Shown piece by piece: positions 1 to 6,874 of a DNA stretch of 7,104 bases. The notes under the pieces were generated by a model. It ran no database searches, was not told the origin of the DNA, and was given only the letters and a program-made list of their open reading frames with translations. Position 1 is the first letter of the stretch. Every line of letters begins with the position of its first letter. Both the position numbers and the translations under genes were made by a program. This stretch comes from Pseudomonadota bacterium (lineage in GTDB: Bacteria > Pseudomonadota > Alphaproteobacteria > Rhizobiales > Hyphomicrobiaceae): assembly GCA_023412745.1 (NCBI GenBank), contig JAEZBZ010000030.1:1-7104 (forward strand). Reading direction: 5' to 3'.

Positions 1-1081
1 CCTCAAAAACTGCCGCGACGCGATCACAGTAGCTTGCTTTCGCGACATGGATCCTGCCCTGCCCGTGAAGACCACGGCTCAGCAGTTCGTGAGCCCGGCT
101 GATGACCGGCAGCAGACGTTCGGGATCATCCCTAATCTCGCCCAGGAACGTTTCTGGCAGTTCTCGGTCGCGGTAGACGGTCTTGCGCGCGCCGCATCGC
201 AAGGCTGACCGCAGAACATCCTCAATGACCTCGCCCGCTTCCGAGGCATCTCGCAGCAGGCCTTCGAGCCGTCGTCTGGTTGGCATCTCTCTCAGGAGCC
301 GCAGCCGGCGGATGAGATCGAACCGACTCTTCCGCACCGGGCGAGCCTTCAGAGCGATTTTGACTGCCTTCCAGAATGACGAGGGATGCTTCGCCAGCTC
401 AAACGCCCAGGCCTTGTCGCCGTGCAACTCCTCCGACCACCCGTCGGCATCGGCGACTTGTGCTATCCAACCCAACGATCCCCGCTTCGACCGAATGACC
501 CCTGCGCGGCGGGCGCCAACGAGCAATTCGGCCAAGAGCCGTTGGGCAACATCCGGGTCCCTCATGAAGTCGCTCAGGAGCTTCGGATGTTCCTTGTCCC
601 GGCTTCTGCCCAATATGGCCAGTGGGTCCACGGCGGGCCGGGCTTGCCAGTCTCGGTGACTGCGGTACCGGTCAAGGGCCTCGAGGATATCCTGCGCGGC
701 TCTGGCAGTTATCTTCGCGCGTTGACACTCGCTCTTCCGCCGGGAACGTGTCGCGAGTTTCTGAACGAGCTTGATCAGCGCGATGGCCGCGTCCTCATCG
801 GCGATCTCATGCAGAATGAAGACAACACGAGCGGGCGGCTCTAACCCAGCGGCCGTGTGGACGGCGACGAACGCCTCAAAGAGAGGCCAATCAATTGACG
901 ATTTGAGCGAAATGACTTGCCCTCCATTCCCATTCCACGTCTTGTGATGGACCACGCGTTCGGCGGCAGCAAAATGCGGCGGTGAGCAGCTTCCCCCGTC
1001 CGTGACCCGCAACATCATAATGGGAAAGGCCCCCGTCGGATCAACGCGCTGTATGGGACGACAATCTACGGCACGCTTCAT
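1..1081 (-). CDS. Hypothetical protein, 3' end beyond the left edge
   Basis: The minus strand is open for 360 consecutive codons from an ATG at 1081 down to the window edge, with no stop; the stop codon lies outside. A TGA sits immediately upstream of this ATG in frame, so the protein cannot begin earlier. Two further in-frame ATGs at 1018 and 1015 (Met22, Met23) are plausible alternative starts, because no strong ribosome binding site precedes 1081. The translation looks like a real soluble protein rich in Arg, Glu, Leu and Ala. A hydrophobic stretch near residues 80-90 (ARVVFILHEIADED) is followed by mostly helical, charged sequence. I see no signal peptide, membrane segment or recognisable catalytic motif. 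It is transcribed away from the TRAP operon, so a functional link is not implied. I do not recognise the family. That it is coding rests on the long open frame and its amino-acid composition. Confidence 0.72.
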   Translation of the reverse strand, partial: MKRAVDCRPIQRVDPTGAFPIMMLRVTDGGSCSPPHFAAAERVVHHKTWNGNGGQVISLKSSIDWPLFEAFVAVHTAAGLEPPARVVFILHEIADEDAAIALIKLVQKLATRSRRKSECQRAKITARAAQDILEALDRYRSHRDWQARPAVDPLAILGRSRDKEHPKLLSDFMRDPDVAQRLLAELLVGARRAGVIRSKRGSLGWIAQVADADGWSEELHGDKAWAFELAKHPSSFWKAVKIALKARPVRKSRFDLIRRLRLLREMPTRRRLEGLLRDASEAGEVIEDVLRSALRCGARKTVYRDRELPETFLGEIRDDPERLLPVISRAHELLSRGLHGQGRIHVAKASYCDRVAAVFE

Positions 1082-1216
1082 TCACTCGGCGCATTTTCAT
1101 CCGCCCAGAGCGCGGACTCCGAGAGCCGCGCAAGGCTGTTCGACGACCTCCCTCCCCGCTTTCAAGCCCATATACGGCGCAGGGCGGGTAATTTACCGCA
1201 ATCGGAGTCGCTCTGA
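986..1216 (+). other. Open plus-strand stretch, possible gene remnant
   Basis: Between an in-frame TGA at 983-985 and a TGA at 1214-1216 the plus strand is open for 76 codons. The translated second half is balanced and protein-like (for example SRARLFDDLPPRFQAHIRRR), and third codon positions are mildly GC-enriched. There is no in-frame ATG, GTG or TTG start, and the first third lies antisense to the start of the minus-strand gene. It may be the tail of a decayed gene, or simply chance in GC-rich DNA. No family recognised. Confidence 0.15.
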
Positions 1217-1681
1217 TCGGCCTCGATCGGGCCAGCGCCTAGCCCCTCGCCCCCGCAGAGGCGATCTCAATCTGACGCATTAGCTTGAGGTAGAGTGTTG
1301 ACGGGCGCCCAGTCCCCGTCCTGCTGCTACATCGATAATGCGATATCATCGCTGGACCGAGACGCGCACCTCAACGCCTTAGGCGGGTGGACGGCTCGCA
1401 GTCGAATTCATATAGTCACCGGCAAGACACAGAGCCACCCAACTCAGGGTGCGGTATCCAGGGCGCTCGATCCCAAAAGGCAACTTTAGCAGTTGCAGCA
1501 TGCCCTGCCGACCGATAGCGGCTCTGCCGAGATTCCGGACATGGAGCCGAGCTGCCAACACGCCCTGGCTGACATCCCTAGCGATGTCCGCTCGACCTTT
1601 AATTTCGCCCGACGAGAAATAGACCGAAAGTGCTCTCGGAAGGGCTGGTCTGTCGAAGCACCGCTCGACAGAATCAGTCAG

Positions 1682-1721
1682 TTGACCGCAATTTTATTGC
1701 ATATGCAGTTTGACGGGCAAT
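1682..1721. promoter_or_regulatory. Candidate operator cluster upstream of the GntR gene
   Basis: Several symmetric or repeated elements are packed into 40 bases. An inverted repeat GCAAT-TTT-ATTGC lies at 1688-1700. It overlaps a perfect 10-base palindrome TGCATATGCA at 1698-1707, which extends to 12 of 14 symmetric bases. A repeated block, TTGACCGCAATT at 1682-1693 and TTGACGGGCAATT at 1710-1722, adds direct-repeat character. GntR-family dimers bind short palindromes, usually close to their own promoter, so autoregulation of the operon here is a reasonable inference. No element exactly matches the published GntR-family consensus (yGTM-N0-1-KACy), so the assignment rests on symmetry and position. 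Confidence 0.35.
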
Positions 1722-1740
1722 TAAAAATACAAAATACTAT
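1710..1740 (+). promoter_or_regulatory. Candidate sigma-70-type promoter for the operon
   Basis: A TTGACG hexamer at 1710-1715 matches five of six bases of the -35 consensus. TACTAT at 1735-1740 matches four of six bases of the -10 consensus, including the first two and the last. The 19-base spacer is longer than the ideal 17. The spacer contains a tandem AAAATAC-AAAATAC repeat (1724-1737) and is very AT-rich against a GC-rich background. A transcript from this promoter would start at about 1746-1748, essentially on the ATG at 1745. The message would then be leaderless, or the true promoter lies further upstream. Confidence 0.35.
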
Positions 1741-1744
1741 ATCC

Positions 1745-2479
1745 ATGGTCATCACTCAGAGGCAACCTGAACTGGACGGCGCACAAATCGTGCGCCCGGC
1801 ATTGCATGCGGAGGTCATAGAGCGCCTCCGGGACCTTATTGCTGATGGCACGCTGCCCGAAGGCGATCGGCTCAACGAGAGAGTGCTGTGTGACCGGTTT
1901 GGAATTTCTCGCACGCCTCTGAGAGAAGCTCTGATCGTTCTTCAAGGCGAAGGCTTGGTGACGCTGAGCCCACGCAAGGGTGCCCATGTCACGAAGATGA
2001 GCCTCGATCAGATCCGCGAAACGCTGGAACTGATCGGCGGACTGGAGACGATCGCCGCCGCACACACCTGCAAGCGAGCCTCAGCTGAACAGATCAGAGA
2101 TATTAAGGCGCGCCACGCCGAGATGGTCGGCTTATTCAAGCGTGGTGATATGCTGGCCTATTTCAAGGTCAATGAATGCATTCATTTGGCGATCGTCGCA
2201 GCAAGCGCAAACAGCGAACTTGTCCGGCTGCACGCGACACTGCGGCGGCGCGTCGTGCGGGCGCTCTATTCGCCGCTCATCAAACCGGAACGCTGGCGCG
2301 AATCCATCGCCGAGCACGAAGGGTTCATTGTCGCGTTGCAGAAGCGTGACGGTGCCCGTCTCGGAAAATTGCTTGCCGCGCACGCCTTGCGTACTTGGGA
2401 GGAAGTTCAAAACAACGCCTATCTATCTGTCGGAAACGTCTGCAAACTGAGTGGGTGGAACAATGTCGAAATCACGTAG
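1745..2479 (+). CDS. GntR-family transcriptional regulator (FCD/FadR subfamily)
   Basis: Probable ligand-responsive repressor of the downstream uptake and amidase genes. Starting at the ATG at 1745 the protein has 244 residues, normal for the family. Residues about 18-80 form the winged helix-turn-helix, with the characteristic ISRTPLREAL recognition-helix motif (54-63) followed by the wing (LSPRKGAHV, 74-82). Residues about 87-225 form an all-helical FCD ligand-binding domain. Three histidines at the usual metal-site positions are present (His147, His191, His213). The position four residues before His147, normally Asp in a D-x3-H pattern, is Asn143. The frame stays open upstream to a TTG at 1493, but those 84 codons show no domain and precede the promoter-like sequence, so I chose 1745. 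No ribosome binding site precedes it. The 3' end overlaps the dctP start by 17 bases, implying a shared transcript. Effector unknown. Confidence 0.88.
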   Translation: MVITQRQPELDGAQIVRPALHAEVIERLRDLIADGTLPEGDRLNERVLCDRFGISRTPLREALIVLQGEGLVTLSPRKGAHVTKMSLDQIRETLELIGGLETIAAAHTCKRASAEQIRDIKARHAEMVGLFKRGDMLAYFKVNECIHLAIVAASANSELVRLHATLRRRVVRALYSPLIKPERWRESIAEHEGFIVALQKRDGARLGKLLAAHALRTWEEVQNNAYLSVGNVCKLSGWNNVEIT

Positions 2480-3497
2480 CCTCGCAGCGAAGTTCGTGTT
2501 GACCCGTCGTGGCCTGATGGCATCGACGGCTGCCTTGATGGCGGCCCCCTATGTGGCGCGTGCCCAAGGCAAAGTTTCCATCCGACTGGCAGTCGGAGAC
2601 CCTGGCAATTCGTCGGTGGGTGTGACTGCCACGAAGTTCGGCGAGCTGGCCGCCCAGAAGACGTCCGGCCAAGTCGCGGTCCAGGTATTCCCGGACGGCG
2701 TTCTGTTCGGCGGCGATCAAAATGCCGCCGTCAACCAGCTCGGCTCCGGTGCACTGCAGGCATTGATCCTGAGCACAAACGTGTTCGCCTCGTTTGAGCC
2801 GCGCATGAACGCAATGAGCCTGCCGTATCTGTTTGCGGATTACGGCGAGCTGGAGCGCTACATGGCCGGAGACCCAGGCCAGACGTTGCTCAAGTCGCTT
2901 GACCGGCTCGGCATCAATGGCCTTGCGATGATGCTGAGGACCTTCCGTCATACGACGACCCGCGAGCAGCCGATTACGAAGCAGGAGGATTTCCGCGGCC
3001 TGAAGCTGCGGGTGCCGAACAATCAGTTGTTCGTGAAGTTTTTCCAGGCGGTCGGCGCGAACCCGACACCGATGGCGTTCTCCGAGGTGTATACCGCCCT
3101 TCAGCTCAAGGCCATCGACGGACAGGAGAACCCGGTCGAAGTCCCGCTCGCCAACCGCTTCTACGAGGTCCAGAAGCAATTGAACCTGACCGGTCATATC
3201 GGCGACGGCTATATTCTCGCGGTCAACAAGGCGTTCTGGTCCGGCCTGCCGGCTGACGTGAAGCCCGCCCTCGAGCAGGCGGCACTCGAGACCGCTAAGT
3301 TCAAGATGCAGTACGATACTTCCGAGGAATCGAAAGTGATCGATCAGCTCCGCAAGCACGGCATGACCGTGAACAATCTCGCGGAAGGTGAGAAGGCAAA
3401 ACTGCAGAAGGTCAGCCTCGACCTCTATCCTCAATTCGAAAGCATGATCGGCAAGGACTTCCTGGCTTCAAGCCTCAAATTCCTCGGACGGTCATGA
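2463..3497 (+). CDS. dctP: TRAP transporter substrate-binding protein (DctP family)
   Basis: Periplasmic receptor that binds a small carboxylate and delivers it to the DctQ/DctM membrane complex. From the ATG at 2463 it has 344 residues, normal for the family. GGTGGA at 2454-2459 is the likely ribosome binding site, although its spacing to the ATG is short. A GTG at 2451 is an alternative start that would add four residues. The N-terminus has a twin arginine (TRRGLMA, Arg15-Arg16), a hydrophobic segment and an Ala-Arg-Ala cleavage site (32-34), giving a mature protein from about Gln35. This suggests Tat export, with Sec as an alternative. Family hallmarks include FRGLKLRVPNN (177-187), in which Arg183 matches the arginine that clamps the ligand carboxylate. 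They also include FSEVYTALQLKAIDGQENP (206-224). It is second in the operon and overlaps dctQ by four bases. The ligand cannot be inferred from these residues alone. Confidence 0.94.
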   Translation: MSKSRSLAAKFVLTRRGLMASTAALMAAPYVARAQGKVSIRLAVGDPGNSSVGVTATKFGELAAQKTSGQVAVQVFPDGVLFGGDQNAAVNQLGSGALQALILSTNVFASFEPRMNAMSLPYLFADYGELERYMAGDPGQTLLKSLDRLGINGLAMMLRTFRHTTTREQPITKQEDFRGLKLRVPNNQLFVKFFQAVGANPTPMAFSEVYTALQLKAIDGQENPVEVPLANRFYEVQKQLNLTGHIGDGYILAVNKAFWSGLPADVKPALEQAALETAKFKMQYDTSEESKVIDQLRKHGMTVNNLAEGEKAKLQKVSLDLYPQFESMIGKDFLASSLKFLGRS

Positions 3498-4039
3498 CGA
3501 CATCTGGAGGAGCGCCCGTCGGCTCCTGGCGATCGCGAGTTCTCCGGACTGATCGCGCACTTTGGCTTGTGGTTGACGCTGTGCTGCTCGCGTGCGTTGC
3601 GGGCATCACGGCTGCAGTGGTGCTGCAGGTGATATCCCGCCTGCTCGGCGCTTCCATTCCGTGGACAGAGGAACTGGCGCGCCTCCTCTTCATTTGGACA
3701 GCCTTTCTCGGGATGGCAGTCGGTTTCCGGCGCGTGGAGCACCCTCGCGTCATGCTGATTCCGGACATGTCGCCGGCAAGCTTCCAGATGCTGTTTGTCC
3801 AGCTCTATGCGTTTGTTGGGATCGTGTTCTTCTGCGTCGTCGGCTGGTATGGAGTGCTGCTCGTCCGTCAACAGATGGTATTCGGCGAGACCTCTCCTGT
3901 CCTGGGCATCGGAATGTACTTGGCCTCGGTTCCGATCGTGATGGCCAGTATCCTCGCCATCCTTGCACTTCTGGTAACCGTCTACGTCGATCCACAAACA
4001 CGACGGCTCATCCAAACTGAAAGAACGAGTGCATCATGA
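3494..4039 (+). CDS. dctQ: TRAP transporter small membrane subunit (DctQ family)
   Basis: Small integral-membrane subunit that pairs with DctM in the tripartite ion-coupled transporter. It has 181 residues and about four hydrophobic segments (roughly 24-48, 60-78, 98-124 and 138-164), as expected. The DctQ signature lies between the first two segments: SIPWTEELARLLFIWTAFLG (54-73), followed by VGFRRVEHPRV (76-86). The ATG sits in an ATGA that contains the dctP stop, and the gene's own TGA sits in an ATGA that contains the dctM start. Translational coupling of all three transporter genes is therefore likely. The first 20 residues are polar and precede the first membrane helix. Sequence is poorly conserved in this family, so assignment leans on the WTEE-arginine motif, topology and position between dctP and dctM. 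Confidence 0.92.
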   Translation: MTTSGGAPVGSWRSRVLRTDRALWLVVDAVLLACVAGITAAVVLQVISRLLGASIPWTEELARLLFIWTAFLGMAVGFRRVEHPRVMLIPDMSPASFQMLFVQLYAFVGIVFFCVVGWYGVLLVRQQMVFGETSPVLGIGMYLASVPIVMASILAILALLVTVYVDPQTRRLIQTERTSAS

Positions 4040-5313
4040 GCTGGTGCCTGCTGGCAATCTTCTTCGGGCTTTCGGCGCTCGGGTTGCCCTTGGCGGTGGC
4101 ACTGGGTGCCTCCGCCGTGGCGACACTGTGGCTGTATGACCTGCCGCTCTCTGTCGTGGCGCAGTTCATGTACACGTCCGTCAACAGCTTCCTATTGCTG
4201 GCCGTTCCTTTATTCATCCTCGCTGGGCAGATCATGGACCGAGGCGGCCTGTCGGAACGGATCTTCTCTGCAGCCGAGGCTATCGTCGGCCGCCTGCGAG
4301 GCGGCCTCGGGCAGGTGAATATCCTGGCCAGTTTTGTCTTCGGCGGGATATCGGGCTCGGCTATTGCCGACGTCACCAGCCTTGGTCCGCTCGAGATCAG
4401 GGCGATGACTCGGCGTGGCTATCCGCGCCCCTACAGCGCAGCACTGACGATGGTTACCGCGACCCTGTCATCAATTGTGCCTCCCAGCATTCTGATGATT
4501 ATCGCGGCTGCTTCGGCCGGGGTTTCCGTCGGCGGCGCATTGGCTGGGGGGCTCGGTCCGGCTGTGCTCCTGCTGATCGGGTTCTTCGCCGTCAATTACA
4601 TTTGGGCGCGGCGCTACGGCTACGGCAATGAGGTCAAAATGGGACTGCGTGATGTCTCATGGACCATCATGCGCTCGCTGCCGTCGACCGGCGCACCAAT
4701 CATTATTCTCGGCGGCATGTTCTCCGGCATTGTAACTCCGACAGAAGCGGCGGCACTGGCCGTTGCCTACACGATGTTGGTCGCGGTTTTGATCCACCGC
4801 GAGCTTTCACTCACAGAGCTTCCGGGTCTGATGATCACAGCCGGGCGCACAGCGGGAACGGTCCTGCTGATCGTGATGACGGCCAGCGTAGCGAGCTACG
4901 TCTTTACGGTGGACGGCCTGCCGCAGCGTATCACGGCGATCGTCCTGTCGCTGACGAGTGACCCGACATTGGTCATGCTGCTGCTATGCTTCGTCTTCGT
5001 CCTGGTCGGGATGTTCATGGAAATCATAGCTGCCAGCCTCATCGTTATTCCGGTGCTCATGCCGGTGATCAAAACGGTCGGAATAGATCCACTGCATTTC
5101 ATCGTGTTTCTCGTCACTGCGCTGTCGATTGGATTGGCGACACCGCCGGTCGGCACCTGCCTGTTCGCCACCTCTCAGATCTCCGGCGTTTCGATCGAAA
5201 AGCTGTCGATCGCCGCACTTCCATTCTATGCGGTCAATCTGCTCGTGCTCATGATCGTGGCTGTGGCGCCGCAGGTGGTGCTATGGCCGGTTCGGTTGCT
5301 GACCGGCCTGTAA
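4036..5313 (+). CDS. dctM: TRAP transporter large membrane subunit (DctM family)
   Basis: Main transport subunit, which moves the ligand inward using an ion gradient (usually sodium in this family). It has 425 residues, the typical length, and is hydrophobic almost throughout with about a dozen membrane segments. Conserved motifs occur in the usual order. They are VPLFILAGQIMDRGG (57-71), FGGISGSAIADVTSLG (102-117), IVPPSILMI (147-155), GGMFSGIVTPTEAAALAVAY (226-245), GMFMEIIAASLIVIPVLMPV (325-344) and GLATPPVGTCLF (366-377). The two similar halves, each with a Gly/Ser/Thr-rich hairpin motif, are normal for the ion-transporter superfamily. The ATG overlaps the dctQ stop (ATGA). Only 22 bases separate its stop from the amidase start. 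No frameshift or missing motif was seen, so the transporter appears intact. Confidence 0.95.
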   Translation: MSWCLLAIFFGLSALGLPLAVALGASAVATLWLYDLPLSVVAQFMYTSVNSFLLLAVPLFILAGQIMDRGGLSERIFSAAEAIVGRLRGGLGQVNILASFVFGGISGSAIADVTSLGPLEIRAMTRRGYPRPYSAALTMVTATLSSIVPPSILMIIAAASAGVSVGGALAGGLGPAVLLLIGFFAVNYIWARRYGYGNEVKMGLRDVSWTIMRSLPSTGAPIIILGGMFSGIVTPTEAAALAVAYTMLVAVLIHRELSLTELPGLMITAGRTAGTVLLIVMTASVASYVFTVDGLPQRITAIVLSLTSDPTLVMLLLCFVFVLVGMFMEIIAASLIVIPVLMPVIKTVGIDPLHFIVFLVTALSIGLATPPVGTCLFATSQISGVSIEKLSIAALPFYAVNLLVLMIVAVAPQVVLWPVRLLTGL

Positions 5314-5323
5314 ACGCACTCGT

Positions 5324-5327
5324 GAGG
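5324..5327 (+). promoter_or_regulatory. Ribosome binding site of the amidase gene
   Basis: GAGG lies eight bases before the ATG at 5336. A second purine run, AAAGGA at 5329-5334, ends only one base before the ATG, too close to be the main site. GAGG at this spacing supports 5336 as the start. Confidence 0.5.
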
Positions 5328-5335
5328 CAAAGGAC

Positions 5336-6844
5336 ATGACAGATCTCGTCGCCTTGACGGCGGTGGAAATCGCGCAACGCGTATCGAAAGGCGAACTCAC
5401 CGCCCGTACGGTCACCCAGGCCTATCTTGATCGTATCGCGTATCTCAATCCGATCGTGAATGCGGTCTGCACACTCGATCCATCTGCTATCGACGCCGCG
5501 GCTGCCATTGATCGCCGCCGGGCCGCCGGAGAGCCCGCGCGTCCGCTCGAAGGCGTTCCGGTTCTGGTCAAGGACAACATCGAAACCAAGGGCCTGCGCA
5601 CCACCTGGGGCTCTCGGTTGATGGAACACCACGTGCCGGTGGAAGACGCCCTGTGTGTCGAGCGATTGCGGGCAGCCGGCGCAGTTGTACTTGGCAAGAC
5701 CAACACGCCGGAGTTTGCGCACGACGTGAACACCAGCAATTTTCTATTCGGCACAACCCGCAATCCCTGGAACCTGATGGTCACGGCCGGGGGATCAAGC
5801 GGCGGCTCGGCTGCGGCGGTGGCGGCCGGATTTGCTCCCATCGCGGTCGGTACCGATCTCGGCGGATCAATCCGGACCCCTGCGTCATTCAATGGCATCT
5901 TCGGCATCCGGCCGGCGCCTGGACGCGTCCCGTTTTATCCGGCGGCATTCGCATGGGACACGCTGGTGCCGCATGTCGTAGGTCCGTTGGCAGGGAACCC
6001 GGAGGATGCCGCGCTGATGCTGTCCGTGATGGCAGGCCCCGACGACCGCGATCCATCGAGTTTGCCGCGCCAGAACTTGGACTATGTCAAATCCGCTAGC
6101 GGTGAGGCCAGCATTGCCGGGCGGCGCATAGCCTACTGCCCGGATCTGGGCGGCGCCGTGCCTGTCGATCCTGACGTCGAAAGCCTCTGCCGGAACGCCG
6201 TCCGAACTTTCGAGAGCCTCGGCTGTCACGTGGAGGAGGTCGCCTTCGATGCAAGTGGTCTGCGAGAGATCATCGCTGGCACACGCGGCTTCGGCATGAT
6301 CGCCCGTTTCGGCGAACGCTTCGCCAAGGACAAGCACCTGATGACTACCCCGCTGCGACGTCAAATTGAGGCGGCACTCTCTATGGATGTTGCGACGATT
6401 GCTCGGGCGGAGAAATTGAGGACCGAGTATTGGCATCGGATCCGCAAGCTGATGCAGAAATTCGACTACCTCATCGCCCCCTCCTGCGGAGCGCTGCCCT
6501 TTCGGTTGGATCAGCCGCTCCCCGACAAAGTGGGCGATAAACAAATCGAGAATTTCTACGACGTGTTTCTGCTGGCCTATGGGTTCAGCATCACCGGATT
6601 GCCGATCGTCGCGATGCCTTGCGGGTTCAGCCAGAGCGGATCTCCGGTGGGTGTTCAGATCGTGGCAAATCGGCATCGGGAAGATCTGGCCCTTGAAGCC
6701 GCTTCAGCCTATACTGCGGCGCGGCCTGGAATTATGCGTCGTCCTGCGATCGATCCAGCGCAGGCATTGGCCATTCCTTCAGTCCTCGAAACACTAGGCC
6801 TGACAATGGGATCCGCCGCCCCATCTGAGAATTGCGATATCTAG
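5336..6844 (+). CDS. Amidase-signature family hydrolase
   Basis: Cytoplasmic hydrolase expected to split an amide bond, releasing an amine or ammonia and a carboxylate. It has 502 residues, normal for the family. The Ser-cisSer-Lys triad is intact: Lys79 in GVPVLVKDN, Ser154 in AGGSSGGSAAA and Ser178 in GTDLGGSIRTP. The spacings (75 and 24 residues) equal those of the Lys142-Ser217-Ser241 triad of fatty-acid amide hydrolase. The C-terminal part carries the usual TGLPIVAMPCGF...GSPVGVQIVA stretch (420-444). There is no signal peptide or membrane anchor. It closes the TRAP operon 22 bases after dctM, suggesting it acts on the imported compound. Substrate specificity within this family is not readable from motifs. 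It could act on aliphatic, aryl or cyclic amides, lactam-like compounds or ureas. A GatA role in tRNA amidation is unlikely, as no gatB or gatC is adjacent. Confidence 0.92.
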   Translation: MTDLVALTAVEIAQRVSKGELTARTVTQAYLDRIAYLNPIVNAVCTLDPSAIDAAAAIDRRRAAGEPARPLEGVPVLVKDNIETKGLRTTWGSRLMEHHVPVEDALCVERLRAAGAVVLGKTNTPEFAHDVNTSNFLFGTTRNPWNLMVTAGGSSGGSAAAVAAGFAPIAVGTDLGGSIRTPASFNGIFGIRPAPGRVPFYPAAFAWDTLVPHVVGPLAGNPEDAALMLSVMAGPDDRDPSSLPRQNLDYVKSASGEASIAGRRIAYCPDLGGAVPVDPDVESLCRNAVRTFESLGCHVEEVAFDASGLREIIAGTRGFGMIARFGERFAKDKHLMTTPLRRQIEAALSMDVATIARAEKLRTEYWHRIRKLMQKFDYLIAPSCGALPFRLDQPLPDKVGDKQIENFYDVFLLAYGFSITGLPIVAMPCGFSQSGSPVGVQIVANRHREDLALEAASAYTAARPGIMRRPAIDPAQALAIPSVLETLGLTMGSAAPSENCDI

Positions 6845-6874
6845 CCCAAGTCTCCATCAGCCTGCGCAACGTAG

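Larger units (their letters stand above)
1082..1744. other. Intergenic region between divergent genes
   Basis: About 660 bases separate the minus-strand gene from the GntR gene. No complete gene is convincing here. Short open frames exist on both strands but lack ribosome binding sites and recognisable protein content. Small palindromes are visible: GGTAA-T-TTACC at 1187-1197 and GCGAT-ATC-ATCGC at 1340-1352. Each is short enough to occur by chance in a region of this size. The final 60 bases are clearly richer in A and T than the rest and probably hold the operon promoter, annotated separately. Promoters for the minus-strand gene should also lie in this region, but I could not place one. Confidence 0.6.

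Noticed and set aside
183..844. Two plus-strand open frames (183-659 and 386-844)
   Set aside because: They overlap each other and lie antisense to the much longer open minus-strand frame. Their translations are Arg/Ser/Pro-rich in the way GC-rich shadow frames are.
1295..1561. Short frames on both strands (1295-1489 plus, 1379-1561 minus)
   Set aside because: They are 60-64 codons, with no ribosome binding site and no protein-like pattern. Such frames are expected by chance in GC-rich intergenic DNA.
1493..1744. An 84-residue N-terminal extension of the GntR regulator from a TTG start
   Set aside because: The extra residues lack any domain, the TTG has no ribosome binding site, and the segment contains the promoter-like and palindromic sequence. 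The 244-residue form fits the family length.
2472..3434. A 320-codon minus-strand frame antisense to dctP
   Set aside because: It lies wholly within the convincingly identified dctP gene. Its His/Arg/Leu-rich translation matches no family, so it is a shadow of the sense codon bias.
5885..6676. A 263-codon minus-strand frame antisense to the amidase
   Set aside because: The sense strand encodes an intact amidase with its full catalytic triad, and the antisense translation has no recognisable domain.
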